A stretch of DNA of 64,000 bases from SLST01 sp046538735 (GTDB lineage Bacteria; Spirochaetota; Spirochaetia; DSM-27196; SLST01). Position numbers and translations under genes: made by a program. Below are positions 24,096-33,576 of the stretch, piece by piece (the first letter of the stretch is position 1; each line of letters starts with the position of its first letter). The notes beneath the pieces are model-generated. The model was not told where the DNA came from. It made no database searches and was given only the letters and a program-made list of their open reading frames with translations. Where the stretch lies: assembly GCA_046538735.1 (NCBI GenBank), contig JBKHII010000007.1, positions 17,056 to 81,055 on the forward strand, in the 5' to 3' direction.

Positions 24096-25583
24096 ATGCT
24101 GCGAAGAAAGAAGAGAAAGAATCGATCGATCCTGATGGTCACGCCCGAGGCGGTACCGTTCGCAAAGGCGGGCGGCCTCGCCGACGCAGTTTCCGCGCTC
24201 GCACAGGAGCTCGACCGCGCCGGCCACGACGTCCGAATTCTCATGCCCCGCTATCACGGCATCGAGCGGGACCGGCTCTATCGCTACCCCACGCCCTTCA
24301 CGGTTCGCGTGGGCGAGGAGATCTACACGACTGCGCTCTACGAGGGGCGACTCGGAGATACCTCCGTGGTCGTCTACTTCATCGACCACGAAGAGCTCTA
24401 CGCCCGCGAGGGTATCTACGGCTCGCCCGCCGGAGGGTACGCGGACAATCTCCGGCGGTTTGCGCTCCTCAGTCACGCGGCGTTCTCGCTCGGATCCTTC
24501 ATCGGCTGGGTACCCGAGATCATGCACGCGCACGACTGGCCCACGGCGCTCGTTCCGGTGATCGCGCAGCGTCGCGGCGCGATGGGCGCCACGAAGCCCA
24601 CAACCGTGCTCACGATCCACAACGTGGGCTACCAGGGCGCCTTCCCCGTAGGCGAGCTGCCGCAGAGCGGTCTCGGGTGGGCGGATCTCTCCGAGAGCCG
24701 GCTGCTGCACTTCGATTCGCTCAACCTGCTGAAGGCCGGTATCGTGAACGCGGACATGGTCACGACCGTCTCCCCGCGTTATGCGGAGGAGATCCGCACG
24801 CCACGGCGCGGCTTCTCGCTCGACAAAGTACTCGCCGAACGGGGCGACACGCTGGTGGGGATCCTCAACGGAGTGGACTACGACGTGTGGAATCCCGAGA
24901 AGGATCCGTATCTGGACGTGAAGTACACGACCGAGACTGTTGCGCTGAAGGATCGCGCCAAGGAGACGCTCCAGCAGGAGTTCGGCCTTCCGGTCACGAA
25001 CGACCTTCCGCTCGTGGGCATGGTCTCGCGACTCGTGGATCAGAAGGGCTTCGAGGAGCTCACGAGCCCCGGTTTCGGCGCGCTGCCGGACATCCTCAAC
25101 GACGGTCGCGCGCAGGTCGCGATCCTCGGCAGCGGCGACGCCAAGTACGAGTACTACCTGCGCTCGCTGGCGCATCGCTACCGCAACCTCGCCGTCGTCA
25201 TCGGGTTCGACGAACGTCTCGCGCACCTCGTGGAGGCCGCGAGCGACTTCTTCCTCATGCCCTCGCGCTACGAACCGTGCGGTCTCAACCAGCTCTACTC
25301 GCTGCGCTACGGGACGCTCCCGATCGTCACGCGGACCGGCGGCCTCGCGGACACGGTTGAGGAGGCGTCTCCGAGGGGCGGAACCGGCTTCTTCATCGAC
25401 GAGGCGTGTCCCATGTCGATCAGCTCGACGGTTCTGCGTGCGGTGAACACGTGGCACAAGGAACGCAATCGTATAGACGCGATGCGCCGCGCCGCGATGA
25501 AGCTCCGGTTCGGATGGGAACACGCCGGCCAGGCGTACGTGGGCGTTTACGAACGCGCCCTCGCGCTCTCGCGCCCAACGTAG
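24096..25583 (+). CDS. glgA: Glycogen synthase GlgA
   Basis: 495-residue GT5 glycosyltransferase that extends alpha-1,4-glucan from ADP-glucose. The ADP-glucose loop KAGGLAD is near residue 24, IMHAHDWPTALVP and LTIHNVGYQG are in the N-terminal Rossmann domain, and the C-terminal domain carries SRYEPCGLNQLYSLRYGTLP with the catalytic Glu region. The first residues are very basic (MLRRKKRKNR). It starts three bases after the GNAT stop. Its metabolic partner glgC is 3.7 kb downstream, beyond two minus-strand repair genes. Confidence 0.95.
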   Translation: MLRRKKRKNRSILMVTPEAVPFAKAGGLADAVSALAQELDRAGHDVRILMPRYHGIERDRLYRYPTPFTVRVGEEIYTTALYEGRLGDTSVVVYFIDHEELYAREGIYGSPAGGYADNLRRFALLSHAAFSLGSFIGWVPEIMHAHDWPTALVPVIAQRRGAMGATKPTTVLTIHNVGYQGAFPVGELPQSGLGWADLSESRLLHFDSLNLLKAGIVNADMVTTVSPRYAEEIRTPRRGFSLDKVLAERGDTLVGILNGVDYDVWNPEKDPYLDVKYTTETVALKDRAKETLQQEFGLPVTNDLPLVGMVSRLVDQKGFEELTSPGFGALPDILNDGRAQVAILGSGDAKYEYYLRSLAHRYRNLAVVIGFDERLAHLVEAASDFFLMPSRYEPCGLNQLYSLRYGTLPIVTRTGGLADTVEEASPRGGTGFFIDEACPMSISSTVLRAVNTWHKERNRIDAMRRAAMKLRFGWEHAGQAYVGVYERALALSRPT

Positions 25584-25665
25584 GCTGCTCGAACGGGCCC
25601 GGACGCCGTCCGCGCCGCCGGGAGCCGTGCGCGGCCCGAAACGGGTGGTGCGACCGGCGTCACGC

Positions 25666-26937
25666 CTACCCTTCGCGTGCGGACTTTCTCCGCAGGCGCT
25701 CGAGCCGGTGTACGATCTCCGCCGCTCCCGCGGCGGTAGGCTCGCGCTCCAGGTACGACTCCACCAGGTTGAGCGCCGCAGCGGCATCGCGCCGGTCGTG
25801 CTCGAGGATCTTCGCCATCTCCGTCACAACGGGACCCGCGAGCGGGTCCGGCACGCGTGCCAGTGCTCGAAGCGCCTCGTCCGACCGCCTGCGACGCCGA
25901 TAGATCCGGGAGAGCGAGATCGCGGCTCGGGCAGCGATCTCGGCATCGGACTCGTCCACCGCGCGTTCGAAGAGCGCCGCCGCCGTCTCCTGATCCGAGC
26001 GGGCAATCCACCGGGCGAGCTGATAGCAGTCGACAAGCCGCTCGGCGATGGGGTCCGCCAGTACCCGTTCGATGCGCAGGAACAGATGCACGAGCGACAC
26101 GATGTCCAGACGGTGGTGCTCGAACACCTCGCCGAGATGCGCCCCGTCGCGGTCGCGAAGGAACCGGAAGTAGCGTTCCGGGATCTCGAACCCCGGAATG
26201 TCGTCCACCCGACCGCGGTCGAGCACGCTTCGTTCGATCTCCGAGAGCGTGCACGACTCGAGCTTGGATCGCCAGAGCCTGCGCGCCCAGTAGAGAAGAT
26301 CGAGCTGCTCGACCTCCATCGGCGGAATTCCGTTCATCACGAAACGCGACTCGAGAAGCCGGCTGTCAAACGCCTTACCGTTGTAGCTCACCCACACCTC
26401 GCCTGCCAGGTCCCTCCCCACCGCGTCAAGGAAGTCGGGCTCACCCGGGAAGTCCACGAGCAGCGCCTGGCGCACGCGAACCGAGTCGCCCTCGATCGTT
26501 CCCGCCCCAACGAGAAACACGGTCGTGCCGGCGCCGCCCGAGAGGCCTGTCGTCTCGGTGTCAATGAAGCGAAGTGAGCCCGGATCGATCCGCCGGGCAA
26601 GAAGCCGGCTCTCGAACGGACGGGAGCCAACCGCGGCACCGATCTGTACCACCGTCTCACGCGCGTAGACCAGCGGCGCGACGCGCGCCCACCCCTCGAG
26701 CCCGGCTACCCCGTCCGAGAGACCGTCTCGGGTCGGCGTGGTCCGCCCGGCAGATCCGGCAAGCTCGGTCGGCGCAGCCGGCTCGGACGACCTCGCAGAC
26801 ACCGCCGGAGACTGCGCGCCCGCATCGGAAGGCGTCCCCGGGCACCTTGGCGACTCCGAGGGGGTGCCGTGCGAGGCCGGAGTCGCCCTCCTGGCCTGCT
26901 TGATCCGTTTGAGGCGGTCGTAGAGGTCACCCGGCAC
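25666..26937 (-). CDS. MrfB/YprB-like DEDDh exonuclease with TPR tail
   Basis: 423 residues. An RNase H-like 3'-5' exonuclease domain has FIDTETTGLSGG (D126 and E128), SYNGKAFDSRLLESRF and HHRLDIVSLVHL (His and Asp), the DEDDh acidic set. The C-terminal third is helical and TPR-like. Directly downstream of the MrfA-like helicase, it matches Bacillus MrfA-MrfB (YprA-YprB), which excise mitomycin-type DNA lesions independently of UvrABC. The GTG start at 26937 has GGAGGGAG upstream and overlaps the helicase gene by 11 bases. Residues 15-75 are a low-complexity Pro/Ser/Ala linker. Confidence 0.82.
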   Translation of the reverse strand: MPGDLYDRLKRIKQARRATPASHGTPSESPRCPGTPSDAGAQSPAVSARSSEPAAPTELAGSAGRTTPTRDGLSDGVAGLEGWARVAPLVYARETVVQIGAAVGSRPFESRLLARRIDPGSLRFIDTETTGLSGGAGTTVFLVGAGTIEGDSVRVRQALLVDFPGEPDFLDAVGRDLAGEVWVSYNGKAFDSRLLESRFVMNGIPPMEVEQLDLLYWARRLWRSKLESCTLSEIERSVLDRGRVDDIPGFEIPERYFRFLRDRDGAHLGEVFEHHRLDIVSLVHLFLRIERVLADPIAERLVDCYQLARWIARSDQETAAALFERAVDESDAEIAARAAISLSRIYRRRRRSDEALRALARVPDPLAGPVVTEMAKILEHDRRDAAAALNLVESYLEREPTAAGAAEIVHRLERLRRKSAREG

Positions 26938-29236
26938 GCGCTCCCTCCAGCCAGGCTCCGAGGAAGTGGTCCACGGCGGATTTGGGATTGCCGTCGATTT
27001 CCTCCTCCGGATCGCGCGGGCCCACGCACGAAGGACAACCCTCGGCACACGGACAGCCACGGAGGAGATCGAGCGAGGCCGCGAGTATCGCGTCGATCTT
27101 CGTCAGGAAGGCCTCGCTCAGACCGCTGCCGCCGGGGTACGAGTCGTAGACGTAGAGCGCCGGTGCGCCGAAGTGGGGATCGCGGACTCGTTCGGCGACA
27201 CCGATATCCCGAGGATCGCAGAGCAGGAAGACGGGCGCCACGTTCCGGATGAGCGTGCCGATCCTCGAAAGCGCGGGGCCGACCTCGGCCGGGTCGAGCG
27301 ACTCGATCGCCTCACCGGAGCGTGTGCCCCCGTCGAAGACGAGCACCACGCTGCGCGTGTGCATCTCCTCCTCGGGCAGCGAGATCTCGCCGTAGCCGAT
27401 GTTCTCGTGCGTCTGGTAGCGCAGCTTCTTGAACTTCGCGACCTGGCTTCGGACGAGGATGTCGCCCACGACGACCGAGCTGCCGGCGGCAGCGCGACGA
27501 TCGTCCTCTTCGAGGACCTTGATGTCCCGCTTCACGAGCGCGTCCGTGAAGTAGTTGACGTCGGTCTGCTCCACGTGGCAGCGCCGGTTCTCCAGGTCGA
27601 GCTTCGTCACGACGAACTGGGTACCGCGATGGATGTAGATCGCGTTGTCGAAGATGAGCTCCTTCGCGGACGGGCGGTCCATCTCACCGATCACCTCGTG
27701 GCGGCCCTTCGTCGTGTCCACGATCACCACGTTGTCCGAGGTGGCGCTGCGCAGCGAGACTTGCTCCGCGGGGTACGAGCGGTCGGCCCAGTAGTAGGCG
27801 TCGCCGGTCTTGCGGACCACGCCGCCCTCTTCAAGATACTCGAGCACCGCCCGTGCATCCTCGGGAAACCCGCCGAGATCGCGGAACGGCAGCTCGAACA
27901 CGGCACACTTCAGGTGATCGGTCAAGACGTACATGTTGTCCGCGTCCACAAAGCCGTTCTCGGGAGCGCTGCCGAGGAAGTACTCCGGGTGCTTCACGAT
28001 ATACTGGTCGAGCGGTGCGGATGAGGCGACGATCACGGCGAGGCTCACGGTCGTGCGGCGTCCCGCCCTTCCCGCCTGCTGCCACGCCGAACCAACGCTA
28101 CCGGGGTAGCCTCCGAGGATCGCGGCGTCCAGGCCTCCAATGTCGATCCCGAGCTCGAGCGCGTTCGTGGACACGACGCCGTGAATCGTTCCGTCGCGCA
28201 GTCCTTTCTCGATCGCCCGGCGCTCGCTCGGGAGATACCCCCCGCGGTACGCCTCAACACGAATGCGTTCGTTCTCGCTGTAGACGTTCGCGAGGCTCTT
28301 GTTGATGTAGCTCGCGATGAGCTCGGTCCGGACGCGGGACCGGCTGAAGACGATGGTCTTGACGCCGGAACGAAGGAAGGTGAGCGCGAGGCGCCGGCTC
28401 TCGTTCACCACGCCGCGCCGAATCCCCTGCACACGGTCTACGAGCGGCGGATTGTAGAGCACGAGGTGCTTCTCGCCGCTCGGCGCGCCATTGCGGTCGA
28501 TGAGCGTCATCTCCTTCTCCACGATGCGGTTCGCGAGCTCACCCGGATTGCCGATCGTCGCCGAGCAGCAGATGAAGGTCGGATTCGACCCGTAGAAGGC
28601 GGCGATCCGCTTGAGCCGTCGCACGAGGTTGGTCATGTGCGATCCGAAGATACCGCGATAGGTGTGGACCTCGTCGATCACGACGTACTTCAGGTTCCGG
28701 AGGAACTTGATCCACTTGGGATGGTTCGGCAGGACGCCCGCGTGAAGCATGTCGGGGTTCGAGATCACGATCTGTCCCTTGTCGCGTGCCGAAACGCGCA
28801 GCGACACCGGCGTATCGCCGTCGAACGTGACGATCTTCACCGGGAGCTCGCCCGCCAGGACCGACTCGTTCAGCTCCGACTGCTGATCCTGGCTGAGCGC
28901 CTTCGTTGGAAAGAGGTAGAGCGCCCGGCTCTCGGGCGACTCGATAATCGTCTGAAGCACGGCGAGGTTGTAACAGAGCGTCTTCCCGGAAGCGGTCGGC
29001 GTGACCACGACGAAGTCGTGTCCGGCCCGAGCGGCTCGGTAGGAGGCAGCCTGATGGCTGTAGAGTCTCGTGATTCCTCGCGATTCGAGCGCTGTACGGA
29101 TCTCCGGATGGAGATCGTCGGGCAACGGAGCGTACTCGCCGTCGCGCGGCGGGATGTGTTCCCACCTCGTCACGCACGACATGAACCGAGGATCATCCTG
29201 AAGCTTCTTGATCAACTCGTGCACTTGGTTCCTCAC
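26927..29236 (-). CDS. MrfA/YprA-like DEVH helicase
   Basis: 769-residue superfamily 2 helicase. Walker A TASGKT is at 81-86, DEVH at 188-191, SAT at 225-227, and the C-terminal helicase motif includes QQAGRAGRR. The end is a DUF1998-type zinc domain with four cysteines at 728, 730, 734 and 737 (CPCAEGCPSC), the metal-binding site required in Bacillus MrfA. It likely unwinds damaged DNA for the exonuclease encoded just after it. The start is GTG 29236; a TACTAT element three bases upstream makes GTG 29224 a possible alternative. Confidence 0.88.
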   Translation of the reverse strand: MRNQVHELIKKLQDDPRFMSCVTRWEHIPPRDGEYAPLPDDLHPEIRTALESRGITRLYSHQAASYRAARAGHDFVVVTPTASGKTLCYNLAVLQTIIESPESRALYLFPTKALSQDQQSELNESVLAGELPVKIVTFDGDTPVSLRVSARDKGQIVISNPDMLHAGVLPNHPKWIKFLRNLKYVVIDEVHTYRGIFGSHMTNLVRRLKRIAAFYGSNPTFICCSATIGNPGELANRIVEKEMTLIDRNGAPSGEKHLVLYNPPLVDRVQGIRRGVVNESRRLALTFLRSGVKTIVFSRSRVRTELIASYINKSLANVYSENERIRVEAYRGGYLPSERRAIEKGLRDGTIHGVVSTNALELGIDIGGLDAAILGGYPGSVGSAWQQAGRAGRRTTVSLAVIVASSAPLDQYIVKHPEYFLGSAPENGFVDADNMYVLTDHLKCAVFELPFRDLGGFPEDARAVLEYLEEGGVVRKTGDAYYWADRSYPAEQVSLRSATSDNVVIVDTTKGRHEVIGEMDRPSAKELIFDNAIYIHRGTQFVVTKLDLENRRCHVEQTDVNYFTDALVKRDIKVLEEDDRRAAAGSSVVVGDILVRSQVAKFKKLRYQTHENIGYGEISLPEEEMHTRSVVLVFDGGTRSGEAIESLDPAEVGPALSRIGTLIRNVAPVFLLCDPRDIGVAERVRDPHFGAPALYVYDSYPGGSGLSEAFLTKIDAILAASLDLLRGCPCAEGCPSCVGPRDPEEEIDGNPKSAVDHFLGAWLEGARAG

Positions 29237-29279
29237 GCAATAGTACCATCACTCTGACGCAATGCTCACCGGGTAATTC

Positions 29280-29308
29280 TTGACCGCTGGAATTTGCAGA
29301 CGTACACT
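29280..29308 (+). promoter_or_regulatory. glgC promoter, leaderless type
   Basis: TTGACC (29280-29285), 17 bases, TACACT (29303-29308), then six bases to ATG 29315. Transcription should start on the A of the ATG. No Shine-Dalgarno is present. Confidence 0.55.
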
Positions 29309-29314
29309 ACATCG

Positions 29315-30601
29315 ATGCCGAAAACCAACGTGCTGACGATTGTCCTCGGCGGGGGCAAGGGGACGAGGCTCTACCCGCTCACGAAGGACCGCGCGAAGCC
29401 GGCGGTTCCCTTCGGGGGTAAGTACCGGCTCGTTGACATACCGCTTTCCAACAGCATTAACGCCGGATTCAAGAAGATCTACGTCCTCACGCAGTTCAAC
29501 ACGGCGTCGCTGCATCTCCATATCGCGAATACCTACATTTTCGATGCGTTCACGCGCGGATTCGTCGAGATCCTCGCCGCGGAACAGACCTTCGACCACG
29601 AGGGGTGGTACGAAGGCACCGGAGACGCGGTGCGGAAGAACTTCGTGCACTTCCGAACGCAGGCTCCCAACCACTACCTCATCCTCTCGGGCGACCAGCT
29701 CTACCGGATGGACCTCGAGGACTTCCTACGCCGCCACATCGAGAGCGGCAACGAGGTCACGATCGCCGCCACGACGGTGAATCGAGAGCAGGCGGTGGGA
29801 CTCGGTATTCTCACGGTAGGCAAAGACCAACGCATCGTGGAGTTCACGGAGAAGCCGCCCCTCGAGGTCGACATCTCCTCGATGAAGATACCGGCTGCGG
29901 TCCACCCGAACAAGGAGCACCTGAAAGCCGGTCGCGAGTACCTCGCCTCGATGGGCATCTACTGCTTCAAAGCCTCCGCGCTGGAACGAGCGCTCGACAA
30001 CGAGCTGGCCGACTTCGGGAAGGAGATCATCCCCATGATGATCTCAGGGGGGCAAGCCGGAGCGTACTTCTACTCCGGTTTCTGGGAAGACATCGGAACG
30101 ATCAAGAGCTTCTACGAGACGAACCTCGACCTCGCGAGCATCAACCCGGAGTTCAACTTCTACCTCGAGAACAACCCGATCTACACGCGCAAGCGTGACC
30201 TGCCGGCGAGTAAGTTCAACCAGTGCACGCTCGCAAGCACGATCACGGCGGACGGTTGCATCGTCACGAACGCCGTCGTGCGCGAGTCGGTCGTAGGCAT
30301 CCGAACGATCATCGAGCCCGGAAGCGAGCTCCACGGCGTTGTCTGCATGGGTGCCGACCACTACGAGACCGCCGAGCAACGCGCGGCGAACCGCGAGCGC
30401 GGGATCCCGAACATGGGGATCGGCGAGGACACGAAGGTCGCGCGCGCGATCATCGACAAGGATGCACGCATCGGCGCGGGATGCCGGATCGGCGTGAACG
30501 AGACGTTCCCCCAGGACGGCGATTACGGCAACTACTACGTGCGGGACGGAATCATCATCATCCCGAAGAATGCCGTGATTCCCGCCGGAACGATCGTGTA
30601 G
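29315..30601 (+). CDS. glgC: Glucose-1-phosphate adenylyltransferase GlgC
   Basis: 428-residue ADP-glucose pyrophosphorylase, the committed step of glycogen synthesis. The nucleotide-binding GGGKGTRLYPLTKDRAKPAVP is near the N-terminus, LSGDQLYRMD carries the catalytic Asp, FTEKP and FWEDIGTI are substrate motifs, and a left-handed beta-helix forms the C-terminus (about 300-428). ATG 29315 gives the normal start; seven more in-frame upstream codons would lie in the promoter. Since the mRNA appears leaderless, the CsrA repression of glgC known in E. coli cannot act by the same leader here. Confidence 0.95.
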   Translation: MPKTNVLTIVLGGGKGTRLYPLTKDRAKPAVPFGGKYRLVDIPLSNSINAGFKKIYVLTQFNTASLHLHIANTYIFDAFTRGFVEILAAEQTFDHEGWYEGTGDAVRKNFVHFRTQAPNHYLILSGDQLYRMDLEDFLRRHIESGNEVTIAATTVNREQAVGLGILTVGKDQRIVEFTEKPPLEVDISSMKIPAAVHPNKEHLKAGREYLASMGIYCFKASALERALDNELADFGKEIIPMMISGGQAGAYFYSGFWEDIGTIKSFYETNLDLASINPEFNFYLENNPIYTRKRDLPASKFNQCTLASTITADGCIVTNAVVRESVVGIRTIIEPGSELHGVVCMGADHYETAEQRAANRERGIPNMGIGEDTKVARAIIDKDARIGAGCRIGVNETFPQDGDYGNYYVRDGIIIIPKNAVIPAGTIV

Positions 30602-30605
30602 GAGC

Positions 30606-30992
30606 TCAGCGGATCCGCTCGCCGACGGCGGCCAGCAGCAACGCATCCGACGGAGCGAGCCTGAGCGCGAGCGCCTCCTCCGGCGTGAAGAAGCCGATCT
30701 CCTCGTGCTCGTGAAGCACGACGGATTCGATATCCACCTCCACGCGGAATCCCAGGAGCTGGAAGCGTTCGCCGGCGTGATCGAATCGGGCCTCGCCTAC
30801 GGCGTCGCCCACGCGACCGACAACGCCCAGCTCTTCGCGCAGCTCGCGCAGCAACGCCTCCTCCGGCCGTTCTCCATCGTCGACCTTCCCTCCGGGTAGT
30901 TCCCACAGCCCACCCAGGTCGCCTCCCGGCGGACGCCTGACGAAGAGGAGACGGTCTCCGTGACGGATCAACGCGGCGGTCGACTGCCTCAT
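30606..30992 (-). CDS. Nudix hydrolase, MutT-like
   Basis: 128 residues with a perfect Nudix box at 35-57 (G-x5-E-x7-R-E-L-x-E-E-x-G-V). VRRPPGGDLGGLWELPGGK upstream is typical of MutT-like enzymes that sanitise oxidised nucleotides such as 8-oxo-dGTP. Exact substrate cannot be told from sequence. It is last in the minus-strand series from the 34796 lipoprotein, three bases after the membrane gene, and converges on glgC. Confidence 0.87.
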   Translation of the reverse strand: MRQSTAALIRHGDRLLFVRRPPGGDLGGLWELPGGKVDDGERPEEALLRELREELGVVGRVGDAVGEARFDHAGERFQLLGFRVEVDIESVVLHEHEEIGFFTPEEALALRLAPSDALLLAAVGERIR

Positions 30993-30995
30993 CGC

Positions 30996-31409
30996 CTACA
31001 GGAAGAGAACGCGATGGAAGAAGAAGTGAAGGATCGCGACGAGCAGGCCGAGGTACGCGAGGCTCGCGGATCGCTGCAGGAAGAGCTGATCGAGCCGCTC
31101 CACGAATCCCGATTCCACGGTGCTCTTCTCCTTGTAGTACGCGAGAATGAGCGTCGCTCCGAGTACCATCCCGGTCGCGGCCGGCACCAGGTTGCCCAGG
31201 ATGATCGTATCGTCCGGGTGGACGCTGAGGAACTGGAAGAAGCCGACGAGGAGGGTGGTGATTCCGAGGCCGAATGCGAAGCCGGGGCTCTTGAAGACCG
31301 ATTCGCTGAAGAACGAGCTCACCCGCAGGCGCTCATCGAGCTCGCTGAACCCGAGCGTAATGCTCGCGAGAACGAGCGTGAGAATGGAGAGCAGGTAGAT
31401 CTGGTACAT
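30996..31409 (-). CDS. Four-helix membrane protein
   Basis: 137 residues with hydrophobic segments at about 2-22, 45-62, 70-92 and 115-135, and an amphipathic stretch between the first two. No motif I recognise. It is probably an inner-membrane protein conserved in relatives of this organism. It lies between a single-pass membrane protein and the Nudix hydrolase. Confidence 0.65.
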   Translation of the reverse strand: MYQIYLLSILTLVLASITLGFSELDERLRVSSFFSESVFKSPGFAFGLGITTLLVGFFQFLSVHPDDTIILGNLVPAATGMVLGATLILAYYKEKSTVESGFVERLDQLFLQRSASLAYLGLLVAILHFFFHRVLFL

Positions 31410-31451
31410 CGGCTCCTCCTCCGCTGAGCATACCGTCGGCGCACGAAGCGG

Positions 31452-32048
31452 TCAATCCGAGCCGAGCGGGATCCGAAGCTCGTGCTCGGCTCCTCGCAGG
31501 ACGATGTGCACGACGACCTCCTCGGACTCCGACGTCTCGTCCGCGGCCTCGCCGCCAAACACGTGCCGGATCACGGTGGGATACTCGGCGTCCGTAGGGA
31601 GCGCATCGGTCACGGCTGTTCCGTCCGGGAACCGAAGTCGCACGAGGCTTGCCTCCCCCTCGGGAGGCTCGGCGCCTTCGTCCGAGCCGGTCCCCGAGCC
31701 GCCCGGGACCGCCCGATCCTCGCGTGCGGACGGCTCGATCCTCACGGTGACGAATACCTCTTCGTCGAACGCGAACGCTTCCCCGTCCAGGAGATAACCT
31801 TCGGCCTGGACCACTCCCGGTTCGGGTCGCAGAAAGAGGATGTAGAGGAGGAACATCATCATGACGAGGACGATGTCCAGAAGGACGATCAAGAGCGACT
31901 TGTTCCGCTTGAAGATGCCGCCGGTCGGCCGCTCACGATCGGCCCGGTCGCCGAGCCGCTCCACGCGGTCGTAGTGAAAGACGTACTGAGACGGATCGCT
32001 CGTCTCGGGTGCCCGTTCGCCTCTACGCTCGCGGTTTCGACCGGACAT
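31452..32048 (-). CDS. Single-pass membrane protein, unknown
   Basis: 198 residues: a charged cytoplasmic N-terminus (1-48), one transmembrane helix at about 50-72 (LLIVLLDIVLVMMMFLLYIL), and a periplasmic acidic domain that looks beta-rich, with a Gly/Glu/Pro low-complexity insert (about 108-128). No family recognised. It overlaps the nnr gene by 26 bases, implying coupled translation. Confidence 0.65.
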   Translation of the reverse strand: MSGRNRERRGERAPETSDPSQYVFHYDRVERLGDRADRERPTGGIFKRNKSLLIVLLDIVLVMMMFLLYILFLRPEPGVVQAEGYLLDGEAFAFDEEVFVTVRIEPSAREDRAVPGGSGTGSDEGAEPPEGEASLVRLRFPDGTAVTDALPTDAEYPTVIRHVFGGEAADETSESEEVVVHIVLRGAEHELRIPLGSD

Positions 32049-33576
32049 CGGCCACCTTCCCGAGCTCCGCCGCGAGCTCCTCGGCGAGGAAGAGACCGCG
32101 CCTCCGGCGCAGCGAGCGGCCGGCGATCTGATGCACGAGCACCGCGGCGCACGACGCCCGCCACCCGTCCATCCCGCCCGCGAGGAGCCCTCCGATCGCG
32201 CCGGCGAGCACGTCGCCGCTTCCGCCGGTCCCCATCGCCGCGTTCATGCCGTCCGCGTACGCGAAGCGTCCGTCCGGATGCGCAACGATCGTCGTATGCG
32301 ATTTGCCTACCACAACCGCTCCCGTCCTGCCCGCGAGCTCGAGCGCCGCGCCCTTGAAATCGGCGAGCACGGCGGCCGAGCCGGTTCCGAGCAGACGCCC
32401 CAGCTCTCCGGGATGCGGCGTGAGCACCCACCGGTCGTGCAAGCCGGGAGCGTCGTCCATGCCGGCGAGGAGGTTCAACGCGTCGGCGTCGAGCACGCCG
32501 GCAGCGACACGGTCCGCCCTGCCTCCGGGAAGGAGCGCGCGCAACAGCTCTCTTCGCGCATCGCTCACGCCCCATCCGGGTCCGATCACGACGGAATCCA
32601 CATCAACGCCGGCGAGCGGCTCTTCGGGGTCGAGCGGCCGCACCATGACCGACCCCACGTTCGACGCGACGATCGGGTAGATCGCATCGTCCGCGAAGAC
32701 CGTCACGAGTCCGGCACGACATCGATGAGCGCCTTCGGCGGAGAGCACGGCGGCGCCGGTCGTTCCCACGCCACCGGCGAAGACGCCGGTCGCGCCGCGG
32801 CGATGCTTGTACGTATCGGCGTCGAGCGGCGGGAGCACCGTGCGCAGGCGGTCGCTTTCAAGAAGCGTGCCGCGGATAGTCGGGTCGCGAGTGAGGTCGC
32901 TCGGGAAACAGACGTTGATTCGCACGATCGCACCGCAGAGGCTCCGAGCGGCCGGCGCGTACAGGCACTCCTTCGGGAGTCCCATGGTAAGCGTCCACGT
33001 GGCGCGAACGGCGGGCATGCCCGGGCGCCACTCGTCGCCGAGCCCGCTCGGCGCGTCAACGGACGCCACTTGAGCGCCGCGCTCGAGCGCCTCGTTGATC
33101 GCCGAGCAAATATCGTCCAGCGGCGCTCGCAGCGCACCCCTGACGCCGGTTCCGGCAAGACCGTCCACGACGACGTCCGCCCTCGCGAGCGCATCGAGAC
33201 ACGTCCGGCGATCGTTCGCCCAGACGAACGGCTGCACACCGAGCGAACGAACGACTCCCGCGTGAACTCGAGCGTGCTCGCCGAGGGCCTCCTCGGGTGC
33301 CGAAAGCACCACGGAGGTCTCGTACCCGGCTCCCACGGCATAGCGCGCCATCACGAGCGCGTCGCCACCGTTGTTCCCCTTGCCGGCGACGACGCAGAGC
33401 CGAGGCGACTGCGGACGACCGCTCAGGCGACGCTCGATCTCGAGCCATGAGAGAAGTCCGGCGCTCTCCATGAGGACGATGGCCGGTATCGCGTATTCGT
33501 TCTGCGCGCGACGATCGATCTCCTGCATCCGCGACGAGTCGACGATGCGTGTCAGGTCGCGCGTCCAGTCGGTCAC
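32023..33576 (-). CDS. nnr: Bifunctional NAD(P)H-hydrate repair enzyme
   Basis: 517 residues combining two domains. The N-terminal YjeF_N epimerase (GKGNNGGDALVMAR) interconverts R and S forms of hydrated NAD(P)H. The C-terminal ADP/ATP-dependent dehydratase, ribokinase-like, has NAAMGTGGSGDVLAGAIGG and restores NAD(P)H. Both domains look intact. GTG 33576 overlaps the stop of the lipoprotein gene (GTGA). A longer in-frame start at 33618 lies inside that gene and is less likely. Confidence 0.92.
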   Translation of the reverse strand: MTDWTRDLTRIVDSSRMQEIDRRAQNEYAIPAIVLMESAGLLSWLEIERRLSGRPQSPRLCVVAGKGNNGGDALVMARYAVGAGYETSVVLSAPEEALGEHARVHAGVVRSLGVQPFVWANDRRTCLDALARADVVVDGLAGTGVRGALRAPLDDICSAINEALERGAQVASVDAPSGLGDEWRPGMPAVRATWTLTMGLPKECLYAPAARSLCGAIVRINVCFPSDLTRDPTIRGTLLESDRLRTVLPPLDADTYKHRRGATGVFAGGVGTTGAAVLSAEGAHRCRAGLVTVFADDAIYPIVASNVGSVMVRPLDPEEPLAGVDVDSVVIGPGWGVSDARRELLRALLPGGRADRVAAGVLDADALNLLAGMDDAPGLHDRWVLTPHPGELGRLLGTGSAAVLADFKGAALELAGRTGAVVVGKSHTTIVAHPDGRFAYADGMNAAMGTGGSGDVLAGAIGGLLAGGMDGWRASCAAVLVHQIAGRSLRRRRGLFLAEELAAELGKVADVRSKPRA

